Part shown: positions 1-7,128 of the stretch, piece after piece
How the letters are laid out: each line of letters opens with the position of its first letter
How positions within the stretch are numbered: the first letter of the stretch is position 1
Assembly (NCBI GenBank): GCA_004195335.1
Contig: SDWK01000853.1
Span: forward strand, 1-10,930
Origin: Shewanella sp.
GTDB lineage: Bacteria > Pseudomonadota > Gammaproteobacteria > Enterobacterales > Shewanellaceae
DNA length: 10,930 nucleotides
Direction of reading: 5' to 3'
Program-made: the position numbers and the translations under genes
The notes under the pieces: generated by a model
The model's input: the letters and a program-made list of their open reading frames with translations, nothing else
The model's database searches: none
What the model was told of the DNA's origin: nothing

Positions 1-1
1 G

Positions 2-385
2 GCTCACACTCTATATCTTGGCTATCAGTTTGCTGTGGGTGCAGGGCAGTTGGCAGTTAAGGCCGGCGCCGAGTTTTCGAAGCTAAAATCAGTGGGCCAA
101 TATGAATTTAATAATGCGACTCCTGGACAAGAAGCGGTAGATATCGCAGAACTAAGCTTAAACACCGCTAGCAGCACCGTGATTAAGCCTATGATTGGTG
201 TCGGATACTATATGGATAACGGCCTGAACTTCAACTTGCATTACACCTTCCACAGCGGCGATCGTGATATGAAAGGAACGGGCTCGATACTCGACGCCAG
301 AGGTACCGATGCCGGAGCCGTATCTTACTCAATCGACGACAAAGACTTCAGCACTGTGATGTTTACTGTCGGTTACCGTTTCTAA
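2..385 (+). CDS. Outer-membrane beta-barrel protein, C-terminal part (5' end outside the window)
   Basis: The open frame runs in from the left edge without a stop, so the gene starts outside the window; the GTG at 35 lies inside the same frame and is unlikely to be the start. About 127 residues are visible. They alternate polar and hydrophobic residues in strand-sized blocks (for example YLGYQFAVGAG, LAVKAGAEFSKL, IKPMIGVGYYM, LNFNLHYTF, STVMFTVGYRF) separated by polar loops, and end in an aromatic Phe preceded by a strand. That is the usual C-terminal signature read by the Bam machinery on outer-membrane barrels. The fold resembles the small 8-strand opacity/OmpW-like families, but the exact family and any ligand cannot be read from this fragment. 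A probable terminator follows 58 bases after the stop, so this looks like the end of a transcription unit. Confidence 0.7.
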   Translation, partial: AHTLYLGYQFAVGAGQLAVKAGAEFSKLKSVGQYEFNNATPGQEAVDIAELSLNTASSTVIKPMIGVGYYMDNGLNFNLHYTFHSGDRDMKGTGSILDARGTDAGAVSYSIDDKDFSTVMFTVGYRF

Positions 386-442
386 GTCCTGATTTAGATG
401 AAAAGCGATAAATGATAAGACATAAACGGTAAGCGTTATCTT

Positions 443-464
443 AAGGCGTCCACTCGGGCGCTTT
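443..464 (+). terminator. Probable Rho-independent terminator after the beta-barrel gene
   Basis: AAGGCGTCC (443-451) pairs with GGGCGCTTT (456-464) across an ACTC loop: nine pairs, two of them G-T wobbles. The 3' arm ends in TTT and is followed by a weak T-containing run (GTTATAT). It sits between the stop at 385 and the next start at 532. The short U tract makes it a moderate-strength call. Confidence 0.5.
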
Positions 465-531
465 GTTATATCTACAGGCCGATAAGTGAGAGCTTATCTG
501 TCTGATATCGAAGATTATCTGGAGTTATTTC

Positions 532-825
532 ATGAAAAATATGAACCCTAGTTTGTTTAGCAAGATCTCATTTGAGAATATGATTAACGGCGTCTTTATC
601 GGTGTCGGTCTGGGTATTATTTTCTTAGCCCTTGCAGCATGTTCCATTCATGAAGAGGCCGCTATGGTAAACATGAGTAACCCGGCTTCCGACTACTGCC
701 TTGCATTGGGTGGAGAGCTGGAGATTGTCACTGGTCCCGATGGACAACAAGGTATTTGCACGCTTCCCACTGGTGAAGTCATTGAAGAGTGGGCCCTTTA
801 CCGTAGAGATCACCAAGACAAATAA
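532..825 (+). CDS. DUF333-domain lipoprotein ('putative hemolysin' family)
   Basis: This 97-residue protein has a hydrophobic N-terminal segment (about residues 18-36) ending in a lipobox LAAC with Cys37 as the predicted lipidated residue, so it is probably a lipoprotein anchored to a cell-envelope membrane. Residues about 50-91 match the DUF333 pattern: NPASDYC, a GG pair, an acidic strand, G-x-x-GxC, LPTGE, and EWALYR at the end. Cys56 and Cys76 are the two conserved cysteines of the domain and could form a disulfide. DUF333 proteins (for example E. coli YoaF) are often labelled putative hemolysins, but no haemolytic function is established. The ATG at 532 has a good GGAG seven bases upstream. 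The n-region is long (16 residues); an internal ATG at 580 would give a more usual signal peptide but has a poorer ribosome site. The gene appears monocistronic. Confidence 0.85.
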   Translation: MKNMNPSLFSKISFENMINGVFIGVGLGIIFLALAACSIHEEAAMVNMSNPASDYCLALGGELEIVTGPDGQQGICTLPTGEVIEEWALYRRDHQDK

Positions 826-938
826 AACTTGTTTCATATGGTTTCGACCACAACAGGTTTCTCACAATGGTAAACGCAGCGGTAGCAGCAGTAGCAAAAG
901 AGGCAATAACTTTGCGTCCATCAGTCAGGTTAACAACA

Positions 939-959
939 GACTCAGGTTTTACCTGAGTC
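939..959. repeat. Perfect 9-bp hairpin downstream of the DUF333 gene
   Basis: GACTCAGGT (939-947) and ACCTGAGTC (951-959) are exact inverted copies around a TTT loop. No T tract follows on either strand, so this is not a canonical intrinsic terminator, although it could stabilise or end the DUF333 transcript, whose stop is 113 bases upstream. A protein-binding dyad is the alternative. Confidence 0.6.
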
Positions 960-982
960 GTATCTGAAAGCTGACTTCTTTC

Positions 983-1100
983 GTCATCCCATTATCCCGG
1001 CATCAAGTGGCGAGGAATGAGATATCCGGGATCCTGCTGGACTTAAGCGCCTTAGATTCTGTATAAGTTTGTCCCTCACTCTATGGAATGACAAACTTAT
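983..1100. repeat. REP-like/palindromic intergenic repeat
   Basis: Three inverted pairs are nested or overlapping in 118 bases. GTCATCCCAT (983-992) mirrors ATGGAATGAC (1083-1092) with one mismatch. ATCCCGG (994-1000) mirrors CCGGGAT (1026-1032). ATAAGTTTGTC (1063-1073) mirrors GACAAACTTAT (1090-1100) exactly. The GTCATCCC/CCGGGATCC style resembles dispersed REP-like repeats common between genes of gammaproteobacteria (family knowledge); copy number cannot be seen here. The outer pair and the last pair share bases 1090-1092, so they cannot both form at once. Confidence 0.6.
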
Positions 1101-1279
1101 CAAAATTTGTGTGATTGACTATTAGTCGTTGCCTTTTCCCTGTATCTGTTCGAGTCCTCATCTCCCTTGTCTCTGTTTTATTTCTGCTTTTCGTGAATTT
1201 TATCACCACCTCTACTAAGCTCAATTCAACCTTGTTTTTGTCGTTTGTAGTTATATTTCGCGGGCAGAGTCAGTAGTAA

Positions 1280-1307
1280 TTGCCATTATTGTTGCTGAAA
1301 ATATAGG
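1280..1307 (+). promoter_or_regulatory. Candidate sigma70 promoter of the kinase-cyclase operon
   Basis: TTGCCA (1280-1285) and TATAGG (1302-1307) are separated by 16 bases and lie about 105 bases upstream of the kinase start. The -35 matches consensus at five of six positions, the -10 at four of six. The region is AT-rich, so chance matches are likely. Confidence 0.3.
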
Positions 1308-1412
1308 TAACTTGTATTGGCTGAGGTTTTCAGTCGTTGCCGATGATAATCATAGCTAAGCTTGTTTTGCATTCAGAAAATTATCGGAGCAGTCAATAGT
1401 GATAGGTAAAAG

Positions 1413-4400
1413 GTGAATATGGACGATAAGCCGAATAAAGTAGATAGCTCCACTCAAGGTAAGTATGGCTCTTTGAGTATCAGTTTGATTCTTTGGTTTC
1501 TGATGCTCTCATTAATCCCATTGGTTGCCGTTTCCTGGTTTAGCTATGAGCAGGCGAAACAAAGCCTGGTCAATGAGTTACAAAAGGAGCTGACTCAGTC
1601 CTCTTTATTGAGCACAAAAGCCATTCAGAACTGGTTTCAGTATCGAATGATCGACCTTAATGTTGAAGCCGCTTCTCCCAACAACTCCCTTTTATTACAG
1701 TCGCTTATTGCGGGGCTGGATAGGAGTAAATTGGAGGGGGGGAAGTACGTTCTAACTTCTGAGTGGAAGCAGATAGTCGACACCTATCAACATGAGCTTC
1801 TGGCGAAAGTTCATCAGTATGACTATATCAGCGATCTGTATTTAATCGATATGCAGGGAAATATCCTCTTTACCGTGACCAAAGAGGAGGACCTTGGTGA
1901 AAATATTTTTAGTGAGCAATTCAGTGACTCGCTGTTTTCTACCAGTGTCCGTTTAGCTCTAAATACCGGTGATGCTCATTTCTCCGGATTAGAGCGCTAT
2001 GAAGCGTCATCTGAACCGCTCGCCGGCTTCATAAGTGCTCTTCTGTTTGATGAGTTTGGTGAGCCCATCGGAGTTTTTGCTATCCAGTTAAAGTTTGAGA
2101 AGATATTGAGTTTATTAGGTTCTACTATTGGAGGGCATAGCTCATTATCACATTACCTGATAGCCGAAGATGGCACATTAAGAACGCCCATAAAAGATAA
2201 TTGGAATGAAGTACTTTTGAGAAAAATTGATACTTTTCAATTTTCCTCCTGGCGTGCCAAACATAGATCGCACAACAGCGATGGCAGCAATACTGGTGTG
2301 GATGAGCCGAGTATAAAAGAGTCGGCATCAGAGTATATCGGTCCTAACGACCAGAAAGTCTTTGGCATTCATCAGGAAGTCAAACTGGAGAATGTAACCT
2401 GGCTACTCATTAGCGAATTAGAGCGGGATGAAGCGTTATCGGCAACAAACTGGTTAGGTAAGATAACCATGCTTTTAGTCATGCTTACCGCTCTACTGGT
2501 CATTATTGTGGCTATCTATATCACCCGAAAAATCACGCATCCGATTAAGGTGTTAGCGGCGGCGAGCCTGAAGATGGCCTCTGGGAGAGAGGTGGGTGAA
2601 ATAACCGTCGAGAGTCATAATGAGATAGGCCAGCTGGCCGACGCATTTAACTTTATGGTTGTTGCAAGAACGAGCCATGAAAAGATGCTGTACCTAGCAA
2701 AAGAGCAATTACAGTCAGCTTTGGACAGTTTAGAGGGACAAAAGTTTGCTCTCGATCAGCATTCGGACGTCGCGATAACGGATCTGAAAGGAAGGATCAC
2801 TTACGCTAACAAACGCTTCTCTGAAATCAGTGGCTACTCACCGGAGGAACTTCTGGGCAGAGATCACAAGATACTCAACTCGGGTCACCATCCCCGTGGT
2901 TTTTTTAAACAGATGTATGAGGTTATCTCTAAAGGAGAGGTATGGAATGCCGAGCTCTGTAACAGAGCTAAAAATGGCACCTTGTATTGGGTTGATACAA
3001 CGGTTGTTCCGCTTAAAGATGCAGAGGGTCATGTTCATAGTTATATCGCAATTCGTACCGATATTACCGAACGAATGAACGCATCGATAAAGGCGAATGA
3101 AGCACTGTCTTTGATGCGTTCGGTACTCGAATCTACAGATAATGGAATCCTGGTAACCAGCATTAAAGGCAAGATACTGCAGGTTAATAATCGTTTCATG
3201 GAACTCTGGAAGATAACAGATGATAACTTGATTGGAAGCGATGACTCTGTACTCGCCCATCACGCCAAATCTCAACTTGTCGATCCAAAGACCTTTATAC
3301 AGGGTATCGAGCGGCTCTACAGGGAGCCGGAGTTTGAGTTATTTGATACTTTAGAGTTTAAAGATGGCAGGGAGTTTGAGCGTGTCTCACTTCCTATGAT
3401 GTCCGAAGGCGGAGTATTTGGCCGGGTTTGGAGTTTTCGGGATGTTACCGAGAGTATGAAGATTCAGAGTGAGCTGATGCTGGCTAAAGAGGGAGCCGAA
3501 CAGGCGGTCAAAGCCAAGAGTGAGTTTCTGGCCAGTATGAGCCATGAAATACGCACCCCGATGAATGGCGTGCTGGGCATGCTTGGGCTGCTACTCAATA
3601 CCAACTTGTCGGATTTTCAGCGCCGAAGAGTGAGTATCGCTCAATCTAGCGCCCAATCTCTACTGACTCTGATAAATGATATTCTCGATTATTCGAAAAT
3701 TGATGCCGGCAAGCTTGAACTGGAGAACTTAGATTTTAATTTACGGGGAATGCTAGGGGAGTTTGCCGAAGGTATGGCACATCTGGCACAGGATAAAAAC
3801 CTTGAGCTCATATTAGACGTCAAAGGGGTCGAGCACTCTAGAGTCAATGGCGATCCCGGACGTCTTCGACAAGCATTAACTAACCTTACAGGCAATGCGA
3901 TTAAGTTTACTCAACAGGGAGAGGTGGTCATTAAGGCGGAACTTGTTCCCAGTGCTGATGAGGCATTATGGCGTTTTAAATGTTCGGTTTCAGATACAGG
4001 CATTGGTATAGCAGAAGATAAAATTGACTCCCTGTTTGACTCATTCAGTCAGGTGGATGCTTCAACGACCCGAAAGTATGGCGGAACGGGTTTAGGCTTA
4101 GCGATCGTTGAAAAAGTCTGCCATCTTATGGGGGGCAGTGTATCGGTCGAGAGTGAAGAGGGGAAAGGAAGTCGTTTCTGCTTCGAGGTGCTTTTAGGGC
4201 GAAGTGACCACTCACAGCAGGTTATTCCTAAGGTCGATATTACCGCTTTGAAGTTATTGGTTGTCGACGATAATGAAACCAACAGAGAGGTGATCCGTGG
4301 TCAGCTTGAATACTGGGGGGGCAATGTGGTCGAAGCTAAGAGTGGCCCCCAGGCCATTCAAATTTGTGAAGAGTATTTTGAAGACCCGGATAAGCAACTA

Positions 4401-5840
4401 TTCGATGTGGCTTTTTTAGATATGCAGATGGCCGATATGGACGGGGCCGAACTAGGAAAAAGGTTAAAAGCGGACACCAGATTACAATCGATTAAACTGG
4501 TGATGATGACCTCTATGTCGCAAATCGGTGATGCAAGCTTCTTCGCCGAACTCGGTTTCAGTGCCTATTTCCCTAAGCCAACAACAACATCAGATCTATT
4601 TGACGCCTTAGCCATTGTTTCTGAAGGGGGACAAGCCCTTCAAGAGGCTCAGCCGTTGGTGACTCATCATTACTTACAATCATTGAGTCATGAGGTGGAG
4701 GGGAAATTATGTAACTGGCCCTTGGAGTCTCATATTCTTTTAGTTGAAGATAATTACGTCAACCAGCTGGTTGCCAAGGGAATTTTAGAAGACTTAGGTT
4801 TATCGACGGAAGTTGCTGACAATGGCGTGTTGGCATTGGAACAACTGCGCCAAGATGGCAGCAAGCCATACTCTCTGATATTGATGGACTGTCAAATGCC
4901 CGAGCTTGATGGCTATGAGACGACCAGACAGATCCGAGCCGGAAATGCGGGCGAACAATATCTTGATATTCCTATTGTGGCGATGACTGCAAACGCCATG
5001 ATGGGAGATAAAGAGAAGTGTTTAGATGCGGGGATGAGTGACTATCTTTCTAAACCTATTGATTCAGAAAAGCTGCGTTTAAAACTACATCAATGGCTTA
5101 CTGCGAGCCATGGTGTGGGGGGCGATACAGAAGCGGATCTGTTTTCTCCTCCTGTTGAATCAAAGCCCTCTATACTTGTTGAATCAAAGCCAGATGAACA
5201 AGACGTTCAAGTGGGTGAATGCCTGGTCTGGGATAGAGAGGGATTAATGAAGCGAGCCATGGGAAAGGAGTCACTCTTTAAATCAATCGTGACCCTTTTT
5301 ATGGAGGATATCCCTACTCGGGTAGATTCACTCTTGCTTGCAGCAGAATATGAAGATATTGAGCAGCTCAGGCAATCGGCGCATACGGTTAAGGGCGTTG
5401 CGGCCAATATAGGTGCTGAAATACTATGTAGAGAGGCAGAAACGATTGAGTCAGCAGCAAAAATTTTCGATATTGATTCGGTTAAGAAAAATATTCCTGC
5501 TTTTAGTTTGGCCTATCGTGAATTGAAAGCCTGTATCGAAGATTTTCAAAGTGATGATGTCCCGCAAGTTCAGCAACATAAATGCATGAGTGAGGATGGG
5601 TTACATTTGATGCTGGAGGATATTGGCACCCTTCTCGATGATGGTAGTTATATCGATGTGAATGATTTTTCCTGTCTAAAGTGGGCTATCGAAAATAAAA
5701 CCATGCAGGAACTCTGCAGCCAACTACTGAATCAACTGGCTGATTTTGAGCACGCCGAAGCCACCGTTACATTAAGACTGTTAACTAAAGCGCTCATTGA
5801 AAGTCACTCCAAACTCAATAAGGACTTGGTTAATGAATGA
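1413..5840 (+). CDS. Hybrid sensor histidine kinase (Cache-like sensor-HAMP-PAS-PAS-HisKA-HATPase-REC-REC-HPt)
   Basis: An inner-membrane phosphorelay kinase of 1475 residues. In order: TM1 about 22-42; a roughly 300-residue periplasmic sensor, probably double-Cache (VSWFSYEQAKQSL start, DLYLIDMQGNILF strand); TM2 about 351-370; HAMP about 371-423 ending NEIGQLADAFN; PAS1 about 445-553 with GYSPEELLGRDHKIL and NGTLYWVDTTVVPL, like redox/flavin-type PAS domains; PAS2 about 565-680; HisKA with H-box SHEIRTPMN, phosphorylated His711; ATPase with N-box NLTGNAIKFT (N824/N828), G1 DTGIGI (D861) and G2 GGTGLGLAI (890-898); REC1 with DD952-953, acceptor D1003, T1033, K1055; REC2 with ED1112-1113, acceptor D1159, T1192, K1214; HPt with AHTVKG, His1324. 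All catalytic residues are present. Residues 1393-1475 form an extra helical module. The GTG at 1413 and the ATG at 1419 are both plausible starts, with AGG at 1404-1406 or 1411-1413; a TAA at 1407 excludes anything further upstream. It overlaps the downstream cyclase by 8 bases, its likely output. The signal is not readable. Confidence 0.93.
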   Translation: MNMDDKPNKVDSSTQGKYGSLSISLILWFLMLSLIPLVAVSWFSYEQAKQSLVNELQKELTQSSLLSTKAIQNWFQYRMIDLNVEAASPNNSLLLQSLIAGLDRSKLEGGKYVLTSEWKQIVDTYQHELLAKVHQYDYISDLYLIDMQGNILFTVTKEEDLGENIFSEQFSDSLFSTSVRLALNTGDAHFSGLERYEASSEPLAGFISALLFDEFGEPIGVFAIQLKFEKILSLLGSTIGGHSSLSHYLIAEDGTLRTPIKDNWNEVLLRKIDTFQFSSWRAKHRSHNSDGSNTGVDEPSIKESASEYIGPNDQKVFGIHQEVKLENVTWLLISELERDEALSATNWLGKITMLLVMLTALLVIIVAIYITRKITHPIKVLAAASLKMASGREVGEITVESHNEIGQLADAFNFMVVARTSHEKMLYLAKEQLQSALDSLEGQKFALDQHSDVAITDLKGRITYANKRFSEISGYSPEELLGRDHKILNSGHHPRGFFKQMYEVISKGEVWNAELCNRAKNGTLYWVDTTVVPLKDAEGHVHSYIAIRTDITERMNASIKANEALSLMRSVLESTDNGILVTSIKGKILQVNNRFMELWKITDDNLIGSDDSVLAHHAKSQLVDPKTFIQGIERLYREPEFELFDTLEFKDGREFERVSLPMMSEGGVFGRVWSFRDVTESMKIQSELMLAKEGAEQAVKAKSEFLASMSHEIRTPMNGVLGMLGLLLNTNLSDFQRRRVSIAQSSAQSLLTLINDILDYSKIDAGKLELENLDFNLRGMLGEFAEGMAHLAQDKNLELILDVKGVEHSRVNGDPGRLRQALTNLTGNAIKFTQQGEVVIKAELVPSADEALWRFKCSVSDTGIGIAEDKIDSLFDSFSQVDASTTRKYGGTGLGLAIVEKVCHLMGGSVSVESEEGKGSRFCFEVLLGRSDHSQQVIPKVDITALKLLVVDDNETNREVIRGQLEYWGGNVVEAKSGPQAIQICEEYFEDPDKQLFDVAFLDMQMADMDGAELGKRLKADTRLQSIKLVMMTSMSQIGDASFFAELGFSAYFPKPTTTSDLFDALAIVSEGGQALQEAQPLVTHHYLQSLSHEVEGKLCNWPLESHILLVEDNYVNQLVAKGILEDLGLSTEVADNGVLALEQLRQDGSKPYSLILMDCQMPELDGYETTRQIRAGNAGEQYLDIPIVAMTANAMMGDKEKCLDAGMSDYLSKPIDSEKLRLKLHQWLTASHGVGGDTEADLFSPPVESKPSILVESKPDEQDVQVGECLVWDREGLMKRAMGKESLFKSIVTLFMEDIPTRVDSLLLAAEYEDIEQLRQSAHTVKGVAANIGAEILCREAETIESAAKIFDIDSVKKNIPAFSLAYRELKACIEDFQSDDVPQVQQHKCMSEDGLHLMLEDIGTLLDDGSYIDVNDFSCLKWAIENKTMQELCSQLLNQLADFEHAEATVTLRLLTKALIESHSKLNKDLVNE
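5153..5191 (+). repeat. In-frame 24-base duplication in the REC2-HPt linker
   Basis: TGTTGAATCAAAGCC occurs at 5153-5167 and again at 5177-5191, 24 bases apart. It encodes VESKP twice (residues 1248-1252 and 1256-1260), eight residues apart, in the flexible linker between the second receiver and the HPt domain. It probably arose by replication slippage and lengthens the linker without breaking the frame. Confidence 0.75.
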
Positions 5841-6741
5841 CTTACCAACCATCTTGATCGTTGATGATACTCGGACCAATATACAACTCTTGGCAGGATG
5901 TTTAAAAAAAGACTACCGGCTGAAAATTGCAATGAATGGGCAGCGATGCCTCGAACTCGCGCGTACCGCGCCCTTGCCTGATCTCATTTTGTTGGATGTG
6001 GTTATGCCAGACATGGATGGTTATGAAGTATGTAAGCAGCTTAAGGCTAATCCACAAACGCAGCATGTGCCTATCATCTTTGTTACGGGCAGAGACAGTG
6101 ATGATGAGGAGGAGTATGGCTTACAACTAGGCGCTGTAGACTACATTACTAAGCCCATTCGTCCCGCTATCGTTACCGCCCGGGTAAGTACTCAGATCAT
6201 GTTGAAACAAAAGAGTGATGAATTGCGCAATATGGCGTTGCACGATCAACTCACTCAGCTTTATAACCGTCATTTCCTGATCGAAGCGGCCCATCAAAAA
6301 ATGGCTGAATCTATAAGGCATAACAATCCACTGTCGATATTGATGATAGATATTGACCATTTCAAGCAGGTTAATGATCAATTCGGTCATCAGGCCGGGG
6401 ATAGTGTACTGCAGGCCGTTGCTAAAGTTTTAGCCGAGAGTAATCGCAAAGAGGATGTGGTAGCGCGTTTCGGTGGGGAGGAGTTTGTTGCCTTGTTTGA
6501 GCATTGCTCAATAGAGAGTGCCGAGGAAAAGGCTGAAATGTTAAGGGATAAAATTGAACGACTAATGCCGGCAGGGATCCTCGTTACCGCCAGTTTTGGC
6601 GTGGCAGAGCTTAGACCTAATGAAGAGAGTTTCGAGCAACTTTTGGCTCGCGCCGATGAAGCCGTTTATCGCGCCAAAGAGTTGGGGAGAAATAGGGTGG
6701 AGCTAGCCACAATCCAACTAAGTTGTAGTGATAACGCTTAG
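5833..6741 (+). CDS. REC-GGDEF response regulator, diguanylate cyclase
   Basis: A 302-residue cytoplasmic response regulator that makes cyclic-di-GMP from two GTP. The receiver (about 6-122) has D11/D12, acceptor D55 in LILLDVVMPDMDGYEV, T85 and K107, so it should accept a phosphoryl group. A short linker helix (about 123-137) leads to the GGDEF domain (about 138-292): LTQLYNRHF, metal-site D173 in MIDIDHFKQVND, FGHQAGD, the active-site loop GGEEF (214-218), and the inhibitory RxxD site R205-D208 just upstream, so product inhibition is expected. GGEEF is a normal active variant. The start is ATG 5833, which lies inside the last codons of the kinase gene (8-base overlap) with AAGGA eight bases upstream; a TTG at 5797 in the same frame would add 12 residues that do not belong to the fold. 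The tight overlap indicates translational coupling and makes the kinase HPt the probable phosphodonor (inference). Confidence 0.95.
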   Translation: MNDLPTILIVDDTRTNIQLLAGCLKKDYRLKIAMNGQRCLELARTAPLPDLILLDVVMPDMDGYEVCKQLKANPQTQHVPIIFVTGRDSDDEEEYGLQLGAVDYITKPIRPAIVTARVSTQIMLKQKSDELRNMALHDQLTQLYNRHFLIEAAHQKMAESIRHNNPLSILMIDIDHFKQVNDQFGHQAGDSVLQAVAKVLAESNRKEDVVARFGGEEFVALFEHCSIESAEEKAEMLRDKIERLMPAGILVTASFGVAELRPNEESFEQLLARADEAVYRAKELGRNRVELATIQLSCSDNA

Positions 6742-6822
6742 CAACAAACCATTATGTACCTTGTATATATTATGAGTTGCATGAGTTCAAATGGCTGAAT
6801 AAAGGCTCTACTGATAACCTAA

Positions 6823-7003
6823 GCCGGTAGCGGTGAAACATGCTTGGCTATGATCAAGGACGGTTTTCTCGATCTGTTACTTCTGAATGTTGATATGCCA
6901 GGTTTAACCAGTTATGAGGTTGAGGACTGAATCGGCTACTGCAAATTTAGCCATTATTTTTGTTTCGCCACTCGATACCGTTGAGGATCGCTTGGTAGGC
7001 ATT
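6823..7003 (+). pseudogene. Decayed response-regulator receiver domain remnant
   Basis: Two short stretches in different frames together spell most of a receiver domain. Frame one, 6823-6930, reads AGSGETCLAMIKDGFL then DLLLLNVDMPGLTSYEVED and stops at TGA 6928. It matches the usual AxSGEECLxMI..PDLILLDVMMPGMDGYEV block, but the phosphoacceptor Asp has become Asn (codon AAT). Frame two, 6932-7003, reads SATANLAIIFVSPLD then TVEDRLVGI, matching the beta4 region xTAxIPIIFVSALDTVEDRLxGF. The frame changes and about four codons are missing between the blocks. The N-terminal acidic pair and the terminal Lys-Pro block are not recognisable. It begins 81 bases after the intact cyclase stop and its wording differs from the cyclase receiver (VSPLDTVED versus VTGRDSDDE), so it is not a recent tandem copy. 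It is most likely the relic of a third operon gene. Confidence 0.7.
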
Positions 7004-7039
7004 TTTTTAAGTCTGTTTATTCGAGTCGGAATGTCTCCT

Positions 7040-7119
7040 CGTTTTAGAATTTATGGGTTTTAGTGCTTATAGGTTTTAAAATATATAGATTTTAAAATAT
7101 ATCGGTTTTAGCGTTTACT
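7040..7119. repeat. Five imperfect 16-base tandem repeats, AT-rich
   Basis: Consecutive 16-base units start at 7040, 7056, 7072, 7088 and 7104, each beginning with a G/A pair or CG then TTTTA: cGTTTTAGAATTTATG, GGTTTTAGTGCTTATA, GGTTTTAAAATATATA, GATTTTAAAATATATC, GGTTTTAGCGTTTACT. Units three and four are nearly identical (14 of 16). The array fills the space between the receiver remnant and the 3' end of the converging deacylase gene. Function is unknown; it is close to one and a half helical turns per unit. Confidence 0.7.
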
Positions 7120-7128
7120 AGGGAAAAT

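Larger units (their letters stand above)
826..1412. other. Intergenic gap of 587 bases before the kinase operon
   Basis: No convincing gene lies here. It contains a perfect hairpin at 939-959, a REP-like palindromic repeat at 983-1100 and a T-rich, otherwise featureless leader from about 1101 to the kinase start with one weak candidate promoter at 1280-1307. A 29-codon frame at 867-956 has no family resemblance and a poor ribosome site, and was not called. Confidence 0.6.

Noticed and set aside
867..956. A 29-codon open frame (MVNAAVAAVAKEA start) in the gap after the DUF333 gene
   Set aside because: Its AGG is ten bases upstream, it has no recognisable domain, and its end runs into the 939-959 hairpin; it is too short to support from sequence alone.
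1295..1333. CTGAAAA/TTTTCAG inverted pair in the kinase leader
   Set aside because: Seven pairs with a 25-base loop in an AT-rich region is within chance, and no regulatory pattern accompanies it.
2838..3275. A 145-codon open frame on the minus strand
   Set aside because: It lies antisense to the PAS domains of the kinase, whose frame is clearly coding; it has no domain of its own and no ribosome site.
5797..5832. Upstream TTG start for the cyclase
   Set aside because: It would add 12 residues that are unlike a receiver N-terminus; the ATG at 5833 has an AAGGA site and gives the standard start.
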